A stretch of DNA of 56,552 bases from an uncultured Luteimonas sp. (GTDB taxonomy: Bacteria; Pseudomonadota; Gammaproteobacteria; Xanthomonadales; Xanthomonadaceae): positions 1 through 56,552 of the forward strand of contig CAKTDC010000019.1 in assembly GCA_934541015.1 (NCBI GenBank), in the 5' to 3' direction. The position numbers and the translations under genes were made by a program. Positions 16,449 through 25,622 of the stretch are shown here, one piece after another. Each line of letters starts with the position of its first letter. The first letter of the stretch is position 1. Under the pieces are notes generated by a model. It was not told the DNA's origin, made no database searches, and saw only the letters and a list, made by a program, of their open reading frames with translations.

Positions 16449-18290
16449 ATGCGCGTCGGGCTCGCGGGCGGCCTTTCGCTCCGCTCCGTGGAACCGGGGC
16501 TGGCGAATCATCGCTCGCTTCGCCGCGCCCGGGCTTACGTACATGCGGCGTGCTTCGCGCTGGCGCTGTGGTCGGCGCCGGCGCTGGCGTTTGCCGACAA
16601 TGTCCCCGACCTGTCGGACGCGACCACGATGGAGCAGGCGGGCATGGTCGACATCCGCAGCCTGGTCCCCGACCTGTCGCAGTCGATCGCCTATGCTACC
16701 GGCGACAACTTCGTCGGCGCGCCGGTCGACGGTTACCAGGCGCCGCGCTGCTGGCTCAAGCGCGAGGCCGCCGAGGCGCTGGCGCGGGTGGACGCCGCGC
16801 TGCGCGAGCGCGACATGCGCCTGCGCGTGTTCGACTGCTACCGCCCGGCACGCGCGGTCGCGCATTTCGTGCGCTGGGTGAACGACCCTGATGACCAGCG
16901 CACCAAGGCCAAGCACTATCCGGACCTGGACAAGCCGCAGCTGCTCGACGGCTACATCGCGGCGGTGTCCGGTCACAGCCGCGGCAACACGGTTGACCTG
17001 ACCCTGCTGCAATGCGACGGAAGCGGCGCGGCCTGCGAGCCCCTGGACATGGGTACCGGCTTCGATTTCTTCGGCACCCGCGCCAACACCGATTCACCGG
17101 AAATCGACGCGCAGCAGCGCAGCAACCGCCAACTGCTGCTCGGGGCCATGGCTGCGCAGGGCTTCGCCAACTACCCGATGGAGTGGTGGCACTACAGTTT
17201 CGGTTCCGGCCAGGCGCCCGGGCCCCGCTACGACGTGCCGGTTGCGATTCCCGAGGGCATGGGCCTGCAGGCGCGGATCGAACGGCTGATGCAGCCCTAT
17301 GACGGTGATGTCCCCGGCGCCTCGCTGCTGGTGCTCAAGGATGGCGAAGTGGTGGTCCGCCGCGGCTGGGGACGCTCCGACCTGGAGCGCGGGACCGGAG
17401 CCGGGCCGGCCACCAGCTACCGCCTGGCCTCGGTGAGCAAGCCGTTCACCGCGTCCGCGATCCTGCTGCTGGCGCAGGACGGCAGGCTGTCCATCGACGA
17501 TCCGGTCAAGCGCTGGCTGCCCTCGCTGCCGGAGGTGGCCGACGGCATCACCCTGCGTCATCTGCTCAACCACAGCTCGGGCCTGCTCGACTACGAGGGC
17601 CTGATGTCCAAGCCATGGGATGGCCAGATCCTCGACGCCGGCGTGCTTGCCCTGCTGGAAGGAAAAAACGAGCTGTACTTCCCGCCGGGCAGCACCTACC
17701 GCTACAGCAACAGCGGCTATGCGCTGCTGGCGCTGGTGGTCGAGCGCGCATCGGGGATGACCTTTGCCGACTACCTGCGCAGCCGCATCTTCGTACCGCT
17801 GGGCATGGACGACAGCCATGCCCGGGTCGACGGTGGTCCGCCGATCCCGTACCGCGCCTGGGGCTACAGCGCCAGCGACGAGGGCTGGAAACGCACCGAC
17901 CAGAACGCCTACAGCGCGGTGCTCGGCGACGGCGGCATCTATTCCAGCATCGACGATCTCGCCCGCTGGGACGCGGCACTGGACGACGACCGCCTGTTCA
18001 GCGACGCCACCCGAGCACTGGCCTTCGGCAGGCATGTGCAGGTCGCCAGCGAGCCGGAAGCGACGTACTACGGCTTCGGCTGGCGCGTTACCGCAGACGG
18101 CAGCCGGCAGTGGCACAACGGCGAAAGCATCGGGTTCCGCAACGCCTTCGTGCGCTGGCCGCAGCAGCGCCTGACCGTGGTCTTGCTGAGCAACCGCAAC
18201 GATCCCACGCCGTACCGCACCGCGCTGGAGATCGGTGCGCTTTTCCTGTACCAGGATCCGTCCGGCGGTCCGGACGCGGGTGATCCCTAG
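16449..18290 (+). CDS. VanX-type D-Ala-D-Ala dipeptidase fused to a beta-lactamase-fold serine hydrolase
   Basis: A 613-residue exported two-domain protein. The hydrophobic signal region is at residues 31-50. Residues about 52-265 are a VanX/DdpX D-Ala-D-Ala dipeptidase with its zinc ligands in SGHSRGNTVDLTL (His176, Asp183) and MEWWHYSF (base Glu245, ligand His248). Residues about 275-605 are a class C beta-lactamase/DD-peptidase-like domain with SVSK (nucleophile Ser328, Lys331), YSN (419-421) and HNG near 556 in place of KTG. The HxG third motif is typical of PBP4*/esterase-like relatives rather than true AmpC, so a peptidase or esterase role is as likely as antibiotic hydrolysis. The start follows a good promoter. 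The TonB receptor begins 137 bp downstream. Confidence 0.92.
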   Translation: MRVGLAGGLSLRSVEPGLANHRSLRRARAYVHAACFALALWSAPALAFADNVPDLSDATTMEQAGMVDIRSLVPDLSQSIAYATGDNFVGAPVDGYQAPRCWLKREAAEALARVDAALRERDMRLRVFDCYRPARAVAHFVRWVNDPDDQRTKAKHYPDLDKPQLLDGYIAAVSGHSRGNTVDLTLLQCDGSGAACEPLDMGTGFDFFGTRANTDSPEIDAQQRSNRQLLLGAMAAQGFANYPMEWWHYSFGSGQAPGPRYDVPVAIPEGMGLQARIERLMQPYDGDVPGASLLVLKDGEVVVRRGWGRSDLERGTGAGPATSYRLASVSKPFTASAILLLAQDGRLSIDDPVKRWLPSLPEVADGITLRHLLNHSSGLLDYEGLMSKPWDGQILDAGVLALLEGKNELYFPPGSTYRYSNSGYALLALVVERASGMTFADYLRSRIFVPLGMDDSHARVDGGPPIPYRAWGYSASDEGWKRTDQNAYSAVLGDGGIYSSIDDLARWDAALDDDRLFSDATRALAFGRHVQVASEPEATYYGFGWRVTADGSRQWHNGESIGFRNAFVRWPQQRLTVVLLSNRNDPTPYRTALEIGALFLYQDPSGGPDAGDP

Positions 18291-18427
18291 CGCTGACGCA
18301 ACACAACCTCTGCAGCAACTCCACGACCGGGGAGGTGGCCACGCGGGTGCGGCCCCGGATGCCTGGATTCCGCAACACGGACCGTGACTGTGGCGTGCCC
18401 CAGTCCCCATACACCGAGGAGAGATCC

Positions 18428-21337
18428 ATGTCTGTTTGCCGCCGTACGCCGAGGCACCATGTCCTTGCAGCCGCCATCGTGCTGGGGCTGACCGTTCCGT
18501 GCATCGCCCTGGCCCAGTCCCAGTCCGAAGACGCCGATCCCGCCGCCGCCAGCGCGAGGACGCTGGACACGGTGACCGTCACCGGTTCGCGCATCAAGCG
18601 CACCGACGTGGAAACGGCGCTGCCGATCACCATCGTCCAGAAGGAGGAGATCGAGGCGCAGGGCATCACCTCGGCCGAACAGCTGCTGCAGTTCCTCAAC
18701 ATCTCCGGCAACGGATCGGACAACCTCGTCGCCCAAGTGGGCGTGGGCTCGGACGAGATGCGCGGCAACAACGGCGTTTCCGGCGCCAACCTGCGCGGCC
18801 AAGGCGCCGACGCGACCCTGGTGCTGCTCAACGGCCGCCGCGTGGCCACTCACGGCCTGCGCGGCCAGGCGGTGGACCTGAACTCCATTCCCTTCGCCGC
18901 CATCGACCGCGTCGAGGTGCTGCGCGACGGCGCCTCCGCCGTGTACGGCACAGACGCCATCGGCGGCGTGATCAACTTCATCACCCGCAACGACTACCAG
19001 GGCATCACCGTCAACGCCGGCGTCGACGTGACCCACGACGGCGGCGGCAACATCTACAGCTACAACATGCTCGGCGGCCTCGGCGACATCGATACCGACC
19101 GCTGGAACGTGTGGGGCACGCTGAACTGGAAGAAGAACGAGATCCTCACCGGCTCCGACCGCGACTTCGCCAACACCTTCCAGCCCAACCGCGGCCTGTC
19201 GCCGGATACGCGCGGCACGCCGTTCGCCACCGTCACCAACTCCAGCGGCGGCATCATCACCGGCTCGCTGCCCGATCCCGACGGCGGCGGCAACCAGTCC
19301 TTCATCAACCCCCTCGACCTCCCGGGCGGGCCCGGCTGCGAGGCCGGCGGCGACCTGATGGGTCCCTACGAGCACCAGATGTGGGGCGTGGCCAGCGCCA
19401 AGTACGCCTGCGCCTGGGACTATCCGGCGTCGCGGGTGATGCAGCAGCCGCTGGACAGCGTGCAGGCGATGGGCCGCGCCAGCTTCAGGATCGGCGAGAG
19501 CCACATGTTCTACATCGAGGGCATGCGCTCGCGCGTCAAGTCGAACCGCCAGTTCGAGTACCAGCAGATCACCTCGGGCACCACCGGCTCGCTCAACCCG
19601 ACCACCTGGTACCCGCTGAACGACATCACCCGCGACACCTACAACGGGGTGTACGAGGCGATCCGCGAGTTCTTCTACCCTGGCTCCACGCCGCTGGCCA
19701 GCGTCGGCAACCTGGTCTACGGCAACCGCATCCCGTACCGCTGGCGCTGCGAGGCCTGCGGCCCGCGCGAGGTGCTGACCACGACCACCGCCTGGCGCCT
19801 GCTGACCGGGGTGGAGGGCGAGATCGGCAGCTGGAGCTATGACGTCGGCCTGTCGCGCGCGTCCAGCCGCGGCGAATCCGTCCTCGGCAATGGCTACTAC
19901 TTCACTGCCGAGTTCCAGCAGGCGCTGGGCAGCGGCTACATCAATCCGTTCATCATGCCCGGGCAGCTGCAGAGCGCGCAGGGCTTGGCCATGCTGCAGG
20001 CCGCGTCGGCGGCCGGCGTCAAGTTGTACGGTGGCGAGTCCACGGTCACCACGCTGGATGCGTCCTTCGCCGGCGGCCTCGGCTGGAAACTGTGGGGCGG
20101 CGAGGTGCAAGTCGCGACCGGCGTCGAGGTCCGCCGCGAGGAGTTCGGCTTTGCCGGCCAGCTGACCGGAGAAGCCGTGACCCGCGCGATCTACCAGGCG
20201 CCGTTCGACGTCAACAACGACCAGCCCGACGTCAGTCGCGATATCAAGGCGGCGTACCTGGAGGCCTACCTGCCGGTGCACGACACCCTTGAGCTGACCC
20301 TGGCCGTGCGCCACGACGACTACGACACCTTCGGCGGCACCACCAACCCGAAGTACTCGTTCAAGTGGCAGCCGTTCGACGCGCTGGCGTTCCGCGGCGC
20401 CTACAGCACCGGCTTCAAGGCGCCTGAGTTCACCCGGCTGTACGGCGGCAGGCTCGAGGGCGAGTACACCGGCCTCGACCTGGCCGACCCGGCGATCTGT
20501 CCCGGCGGCATCCCCAACTCCAGCGTGCCCGGCTGCGAGTTCATCAACCGCCCCGGCCAGGTGTTCGGCGGCAACATCAACCTGCAGCCGGAGGAGTCCG
20601 AGCAAAAGAGCTTCGGCGTGGTGTATGCGCCCAACGATCGCTTCAACATCAGCCTCGACTGGTGGGAGATCGAGCGCCTCAACACCATTCGCGCACCCGA
20701 CATAAACATGCTGCGCGACTTCTACCACCTGTTCTCCGACCGCTGGGTGCGCAATCCTGACGGGACGCTCGACTACCTCGACCGCACCTACGCCAATACC
20801 GGCGGGACCCTGATGAGCGGCGTCGAGCTGGATGCCAACCTGCGCGGCGAACTCGCCGGCGGCGTCTGGCAGGTCAATCTCAACGGCAGCTACATCGACA
20901 GCTTCCAGCAGCGGGTGCTGCTGGAGATGCCCTACAGCGACAACGAGGTTGGCCAGTACGTGCGCTTCTTCAACCTGCCGCTGAAGTGGAAGCACACCCT
21001 GAACTTCGGCTACGTCAAGGGCGACTGGGCGCATACGCTGACCCAGGTCTACCGCCACGGCTACGAGGACGAACTGCCGGTGAGCATGGTCCGCGGCACC
21101 TGGACGCCGCCGGATTGGAACCCCGACGTCGATCGCTACATCACCTACAACTACGGCGTCACCTGGACGGGCCTGGAGGGGGCGAAGTTCACCTTCGTGG
21201 TGCGCAACCTGCTGAACGAGGATCCGCCGTTCACCGCGCACCAGAACGACTTCGCCTCGGGCGCGGCCTGGGAAGTTCGTGTCGGCGATCCGCGCGGCCG
21301 TTCGTACGGTCTGATCGTCGAGTACCGGTTCGAATGA
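18428..21337 (+). CDS. TonB-dependent outer-membrane receptor
   Basis: A 969-residue outer-membrane transporter. It has a signal peptide (residues 1-30), a TonB-box-like segment TVTVTGSRI, then a plug domain (VETALPITIVQKEEIEAQGITSAEQLLQFL ... LVLLNGRRVATHG ... VEVLRDGASAVYGTDAIGGVINFITR). A beta-barrel follows, with the closing strand SYGLIVEYRFE. This plug type is common in the oligosaccharide/peptide receptors expanded in xanthomonads. Its place between the VanX fusion and the racemase suggests uptake of cell-wall peptides or D-amino-acid peptides, but the ligand cannot be read from sequence. GAGGAGA precedes the ATG. Confidence 0.93.
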   Translation: MSVCRRTPRHHVLAAAIVLGLTVPCIALAQSQSEDADPAAASARTLDTVTVTGSRIKRTDVETALPITIVQKEEIEAQGITSAEQLLQFLNISGNGSDNLVAQVGVGSDEMRGNNGVSGANLRGQGADATLVLLNGRRVATHGLRGQAVDLNSIPFAAIDRVEVLRDGASAVYGTDAIGGVINFITRNDYQGITVNAGVDVTHDGGGNIYSYNMLGGLGDIDTDRWNVWGTLNWKKNEILTGSDRDFANTFQPNRGLSPDTRGTPFATVTNSSGGIITGSLPDPDGGGNQSFINPLDLPGGPGCEAGGDLMGPYEHQMWGVASAKYACAWDYPASRVMQQPLDSVQAMGRASFRIGESHMFYIEGMRSRVKSNRQFEYQQITSGTTGSLNPTTWYPLNDITRDTYNGVYEAIREFFYPGSTPLASVGNLVYGNRIPYRWRCEACGPREVLTTTTAWRLLTGVEGEIGSWSYDVGLSRASSRGESVLGNGYYFTAEFQQALGSGYINPFIMPGQLQSAQGLAMLQAASAAGVKLYGGESTVTTLDASFAGGLGWKLWGGEVQVATGVEVRREEFGFAGQLTGEAVTRAIYQAPFDVNNDQPDVSRDIKAAYLEAYLPVHDTLELTLAVRHDDYDTFGGTTNPKYSFKWQPFDALAFRGAYSTGFKAPEFTRLYGGRLEGEYTGLDLADPAICPGGIPNSSVPGCEFINRPGQVFGGNINLQPEESEQKSFGVVYAPNDRFNISLDWWEIERLNTIRAPDINMLRDFYHLFSDRWVRNPDGTLDYLDRTYANTGGTLMSGVELDANLRGELAGGVWQVNLNGSYIDSFQQRVLLEMPYSDNEVGQYVRFFNLPLKWKHTLNFGYVKGDWAHTLTQVYRHGYEDELPVSMVRGTWTPPDWNPDVDRYITYNYGVTWTGLEGAKFTFVVRNLLNEDPPFTAHQNDFASGAAWEVRVGDPRGRSYGLIVEYRFE

Positions 21338-21367
21338 TGCCCCGGGCCGCCTGACCGGACGCGGGCC

Positions 21368-21400
21368 AGCCGCCGCCGGGCAACCCGCGGCGGCTTTCCT
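21368..21400 (+). terminator. possible weak terminator after the TonB receptor gene
   Basis: A perfect 9-bp stem (AGCCGCCGC ... GCGGCGGCT, loop of ten bases) ends in TTTCCTCT rather than a pure T-run. It could end part of the transcripts and lower expression of the racemase gene 50 bp downstream. Confidence 0.5.
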
Positions 21401-21450
21401 CTCATCCCCTCCGCTCCGGAACGAGCGGGCCTTCATGCCGGAGGAGCCAC

Positions 21451-22698
21451 GTGCACATCGATCGCCCCGCCCCGCTCAGTCGCCGGCGCTTCATCGCGGC
21501 CACCGCCGCGGCGGCGGTGACGGTCGTGCTCCCGGCGCGGTCCGCACCGCTGCTCGGCGCGCAGGACAGGCGCCGGGCGCTGGCGGCCAACGCCTGGGTC
21601 GAGGTCGATCCGGCCGCCTTCGCGGACAACCTGCAGCGGGTGCAGTCCATGCTGACCGGCGGCGCGCTCACCTGCGCGGTGATGAAGGCCGACGCCTACG
21701 GCGTCGGCATCGATCTGGTGATGCCCGCCGTCATCCGCGCCGGCATCCCCTACGTCGGCATCGCCAGCACCGAGGAGGCGCGGATGGCGCGGGTCTGCGG
21801 CTTCCGCGGCCGGCTGATGCGCGTGCGCGCGGCCACGTCCGCCGAGATCGAGGCGGCGTTGCCGCATGACGTCGAGGAGCTGGTCGGCGACCTGGACGCG
21901 GCGCGCGAGGTCGCGCGGATCGCCGGCGGGCGTCGCCGTCGCCGCCACGCGCGCGTGCACATGGCGCTGAACTCGGCGGGCATGAGTCGCAACGGCCTCG
22001 ATCTCGGCACCGCGCAGGGGCGCAGCGAGGCGCTGGAGCTGGTGGCGACCGAAGGCCTGCGCATTGTCGGCCTGATGACGCATTTCCCCGGCGAGGAGCC
22101 GCCGGACGTGCTGCAGGGCGTGGAGACGTTCAAGCGCGAGACTTCCTGGCTTTTCGCCAACAGCGCGCTGCACCGCGAGGACGTGCTGCTGCACGCAGCC
22201 AATTCGTTCGCCGTCCAGCACGTGCCCGAATCGCACCTGGACATGGTGCGCCCCGGCGGCGCGCTGTATGGCTACGGCGGCACGCCCAAGCCGCCGTTCG
22301 TGCACGTGGCCTCGTTCCGCACGCGGGTGGCGTCGGTGCAGGCCTATCCCACCGGCAGCACGGTGAGCTATGACCGCACCTTCACCCTGCAGCGCGATTC
22401 GCTGCTGGCCAACCTGCCGGTCGGCTATTCGGACGGTTACCGGCGCGCCTACTCGAACAAGGGCTCGGTGCTGGTGCGCGGCCGGCGCGCGCCGGTGGTG
22501 GGCCGGGTGACCATGAACACCACGATGGTGGACGTGACCGACATCGCCGGCGTCGAGGCCGGGGATGAGGTGGTGCTGTTCGGGAGGCAGGGTGGGGACG
22601 AGATCACCCAGGCCGAGATCGAGGAGGTCACCGGCGTGATCCTGGCCGACCAGTACTCGGTCTGGGGCAGCCTGAATCCGAAGATCTTGCGGCGCTGA
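21451..22698 (+). CDS. Tat-exported alanine / broad-spectrum amino-acid racemase
   Basis: A 415-residue fold-type III PLP racemase. The PLP lysine is Lys79 in AVMKADAYGVG and the opposing catalytic tyrosine is Tyr307 in TVSYDRTF. The signature stretches ALNSAGMSRNGL and HAANSFAVQHVPESHLDMVRPGGALYG resemble periplasmic Bsr-type broad-spectrum racemases more than cytoplasmic Alr. The N-terminus carries SRRRFIAA (residues 10-17) plus a hydrophobic stretch and an Ala-rich cleavage zone, a twin-arginine signal. That fits export of a folded, cofactor-loaded enzyme. The GTG at 21451 has GGAGGA upstream. It is convergent with gltS, only 19 bp apart. Confidence 0.9.
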   Translation: MHIDRPAPLSRRRFIAATAAAAVTVVLPARSAPLLGAQDRRRALAANAWVEVDPAAFADNLQRVQSMLTGGALTCAVMKADAYGVGIDLVMPAVIRAGIPYVGIASTEEARMARVCGFRGRLMRVRAATSAEIEAALPHDVEELVGDLDAAREVARIAGGRRRRRHARVHMALNSAGMSRNGLDLGTAQGRSEALELVATEGLRIVGLMTHFPGEEPPDVLQGVETFKRETSWLFANSALHREDVLLHAANSFAVQHVPESHLDMVRPGGALYGYGGTPKPPFVHVASFRTRVASVQAYPTGSTVSYDRTFTLQRDSLLANLPVGYSDGYRRAYSNKGSVLVRGRRAPVVGRVTMNTTMVDVTDIAGVEAGDEVVLFGRQGGDEITQAEIEEVTGVILADQYSVWGSLNPKILRR

Positions 22699-22717
22699 GG
22701 ATGCCATCCCCTGCGCG

Positions 22718-23911
22718 TCAGCGGAAGAAGTTGATGAACCCGGTGATGATCAGCGCGTTGCTGAAGTCGATGAAGAACGCGCCGACCAGCGGCGCGACCA
22801 GGAAGGCGCGCGGGGCGGCGCCGTAGCGCTCGACCAGGGTACGCATCACCGCCATGGCGTTGGCGGTGGTGCCGAGCATGAAGCCGATGAAGCCGCCGCC
22901 CATCACCGCCGCATCGTAGTCGCGGCCCATCACCCGGAACACCACCAGGCAGAAGGCCGCGACCATCAGCGCCTGCAGCCCGAGGTTGACCAGCAGCGGC
23001 ATCGCCAGTCCGGCCAGCTCCCACAGCTTGAGGTTCATCAGTGCCACCGACAGGAACAGCGCCAGGCAGACGTTGCCGATCAGCTCGATGGTCGGCACCG
23101 ACATGCGGATCAGGCCGGTGAAGTCGTCGATGTTGCGGATCAGCGCACCCACCAGCATCGCGCCGACGTAGGCCGGCAGGGTGACGCCGGTGGCCGAGAT
23201 CAGCCCGCTGACCCAGGCCCCGGCCCACATCGCCACCAGGATCACCACGATGCTCTTGAGCGCGCCGTATTCGCGCTCGGCCTCGGTCTGCGCCGCGGTG
23301 GCCTCGGCGAAATCGGGGGCGTGGTGGTCCTGCGGGCGCGTGGAGACCAGCTGGAAGCGGCGGATCAGCAGCGTGATCACCGGTCCGCCGATCAGGCCGC
23401 CGATCACGATGCCGGCCATCGCCGCGGCCACCGCGATCGACTCGGCACCCTGGACGCCGGCGGCCTCGAACAGCGGCGCGAACGCCAGGCCGGTGGCCGG
23501 GCCGCCGGTGAGCGTGGTCGAGCCGGCGAGCACGCCGAACAGCGGATGCAGGTCGAAGCCCACCGCCACCGCCATGCCAAGCAGGTTCTGCGCCACCGCG
23601 AAGATGGTCGCCAGCACCAGGAATACCACCACCTGCCGCCCGCTGATCCTGAGCAGCTTGAGGCTGGCGTTGATGCCGATGGTGGTGAAGAAGGCGATCA
23701 TCAGCGGGCTCTGCAGGCTGGTGTCGAGCTCGAACAGCACGGTGTCGCGCTCGTACGCGATCCAGGCCGCGATCGCGAACACCAGCCCGCCGATCACCGG
23801 CGGCGGCAGGTTGTAGCGGCCCAGCACCGGGATCACCCGGCACAGGGCATAGCCCAGGAACAGGGCGATGCCGGCGAGGGCGAGTGTCTGGACGGCGTCG
23901 AGTTGCAGCAT
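22718..23911 (-). CDS. gltS: sodium/glutamate symporter
   Basis: A 397-residue inner-membrane Na+-coupled glutamate carrier of the ESS family. About ten to twelve hydrophobic segments are present, and the two re-entrant glycine-rich loops are visible as GVLAGSTTLTGGPATGLAFAP and MGGGFIGFMLGTTANAMAVM. Family members take L- and in some cases D-glutamate. The start MLQLDAVQ at 23911 lies 52 bp after the D-aminoacylase stop on the same strand, so the two likely form an operon that links glutamate release with uptake. Confidence 0.93.
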   Translation of the reverse strand: MLQLDAVQTLALAGIALFLGYALCRVIPVLGRYNLPPPVIGGLVFAIAAWIAYERDTVLFELDTSLQSPLMIAFFTTIGINASLKLLRISGRQVVVFLVLATIFAVAQNLLGMAVAVGFDLHPLFGVLAGSTTLTGGPATGLAFAPLFEAAGVQGAESIAVAAAMAGIVIGGLIGGPVITLLIRRFQLVSTRPQDHHAPDFAEATAAQTEAEREYGALKSIVVILVAMWAGAWVSGLISATGVTLPAYVGAMLVGALIRNIDDFTGLIRMSVPTIELIGNVCLALFLSVALMNLKLWELAGLAMPLLVNLGLQALMVAAFCLVVFRVMGRDYDAAVMGGGFIGFMLGTTANAMAVMRTLVERYGAAPRAFLVAPLVGAFFIDFSNALIITGFINFFR

Positions 23912-23963
23912 GGGCACGGGTTCCTGGCAGTGGCGGCGCGGGCCTGGGCCGGCCGCCGCGGAG

Positions 23964-25622
23964 TCATGGGCAGCTGTCTGCCGGGGGACGATGTTGCAGC
24001 ACGCGGCCGGGCAGCGCATCCGTCGCCCGTCCATCGGAGATCACGGCAACGCCGTTGACGAACAGGTGCGCGACCCCCTCGGACAGCAGCGACGGCGCGG
24101 CGTAGCTGGCGCGCGGCGCATAGCCTTCCGGGTCGAACACGACCACGTCCGCATAGTGGTCGATGCGCAGGAAGCCGCGATCCGCCACTCCCATCGCGGT
24201 CGCGGTCAGGCCGGTGGAGCGGTGGATGAAGTCCTGCAGGCCGATCACGCCGTCGCGGACCACGAAGCGCGCGTACTTTTCCGGGAAGGTGGCGTACTGC
24301 CGCGGATGGCCGTCGCCGCCGTCCGAGGCGGTCAGCACCCAGGGCTGGCGCATGAACAGCTCGACGTCGGCGCGGTCCATGTTGAACGAGGCGATCTTCT
24401 GGGCATCGACCGCGTGGCGGTTGTCGATGCCGCCTTCGCCGATGATGCGCAGCGCCGCCTCCACCGGATCGATGCCCCAGCCGTCGGCGACGGCCTGCAG
24501 CGTGCGCCCGGTCCACGACCAGCCGCGCCCGATCATCAGGATCGCCTCGGCGCCGCCGCGGCGGTGCAGGTTCTCGCGCATCGCGGCGCGGATCCGCTGC
24601 GCCGCTTCGGGATCCTCCAGGCGCGCGAACAGCGCGGCGCGGCCGCCGTCCACCGCCCAGCCCGGCAGCAGCGCCGCGCCGATGCCGGTGGCCGAGGCCA
24701 GCCAGGGATACTGGTCGGCGGTGACCTGCAGGCCGTCGGCGCGGGCGCGTTCGATCCGCGCGATCACCTCCGCGGCCTGGCCGTGCACGTCCGCGCCCAG
24801 CGCCTTGATATGCGCCAGGTGCACCGGCAGCCCCGCGCGCCGGCCGATCTCCAGCACCTCGTCGACCGACGCCAGCAGGCCGATCGAGTAGCTCGATTCG
24901 TCGCGCTGGTGGGTGTCGTAGCGGCCGCCGCGCAGCGCGGCCTCGCGCGCCAGCGCCACCACCTCGGCGGTCGAAGCGAAGCTCTGCGGCGGATAGAACA
25001 GGCCGGTCGACAGGCCGAAGGCGCCCTCGCATATGGCGCTGGCCACCAGCCGCCGCATCTGCAGCAGCTCGCGTGGATCCGGCGCGCGTGCATCGTGCCC
25101 CAGCACGCGGGTGCGCACCGGGCCCAGCCCGACGTAGGCGGCGATGTTGGTGCCGGTGCCGTGGGCCTCGAACCAGCGCCGGTCCCCGGCCACGTCGGGA
25201 GTGCCGTTGCCGTCGATGCCGATGAAGATGGTGGTCACGCCCTGGTGCAGCCAGGGCAGGTTGCGGCGCATCGCCGGGTCGGGCGAGCGGATGTAGCTGT
25301 CCGGATGGGTGTGCGGATCGATGAAGCCCGGCGCCACGATCTTTCCGCGCGCATCGACGGTACGGCGCGCGCGGTAGGCGGCGGCCAGCCCGGGGCCGAC
25401 GTCGACGATGCGGTCCCCCGCGATCGCGACGTCGGCGTGGCGTCCCGGCGCATCGCTGCCGTCGAACAGCAGGCCGCCGGCGATCAGCACGTCCACGGCC
25501 GGCCTGCCGGCGGGGGAAGCGGCAGGCTGCAGCGATGCCGGCACGCATCCGGCCAGGATCAGGACCAGCGTCGCCGGCAGCAGCCAGGTGCGCCAGCGGC
25601 GCCGAAGACGGACAGTGATCAT
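23964..25622 (-). CDS. lipoprotein D-aminoacylase-like amidohydrolase
   Basis: A 552-residue amidohydrolase-superfamily protein related to N-acyl-D-amino-acid deacylases. The N-terminus is a lipobox signal (LILAGC, Cys26), predicting a periplasmic lipoprotein. The first metal site is HTH at residues 104-106. GAFGLSTGLFYPP, YDTHQRDES, HLAHIKALG and the late SDGGDGHPR are conserved-looking regions. In classical D-aminoacylases the stretch after GVTT reads Gly-Asn-Cys-Gly, with Cys a zinc ligand; here it reads Gly-Ile-Asp-Gly (Asp137), so metal binding or substrate may differ. It is the first gene of an operon with gltS and is divergent from maeB. Confidence 0.88.
   Translation of the reverse strand: MITVRLRRRWRTWLLPATLVLILAGCVPASLQPAASPAGRPAVDVLIAGGLLFDGSDAPGRHADVAIAGDRIVDVGPGLAAAYRARRTVDARGKIVAPGFIDPHTHPDSYIRSPDPAMRRNLPWLHQGVTTIFIGIDGNGTPDVAGDRRWFEAHGTGTNIAAYVGLGPVRTRVLGHDARAPDPRELLQMRRLVASAICEGAFGLSTGLFYPPQSFASTAEVVALAREAALRGGRYDTHQRDESSYSIGLLASVDEVLEIGRRAGLPVHLAHIKALGADVHGQAAEVIARIERARADGLQVTADQYPWLASATGIGAALLPGWAVDGGRAALFARLEDPEAAQRIRAAMRENLHRRGGAEAILMIGRGWSWTGRTLQAVADGWGIDPVEAALRIIGEGGIDNRHAVDAQKIASFNMDRADVELFMRQPWVLTASDGGDGHPRQYATFPEKYARFVVRDGVIGLQDFIHRSTGLTATAMGVADRGFLRIDHYADVVVFDPEGYAPRASYAAPSLLSEGVAHLFVNGVAVISDGRATDALPGRVLQHRPPADSCP

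Noticed and set aside
18287..21436. 1049-codon minus-strand open frame
   Set aside because: Antisense shadow of the TonB receptor gene, with low-complexity composition and no signal or domain.
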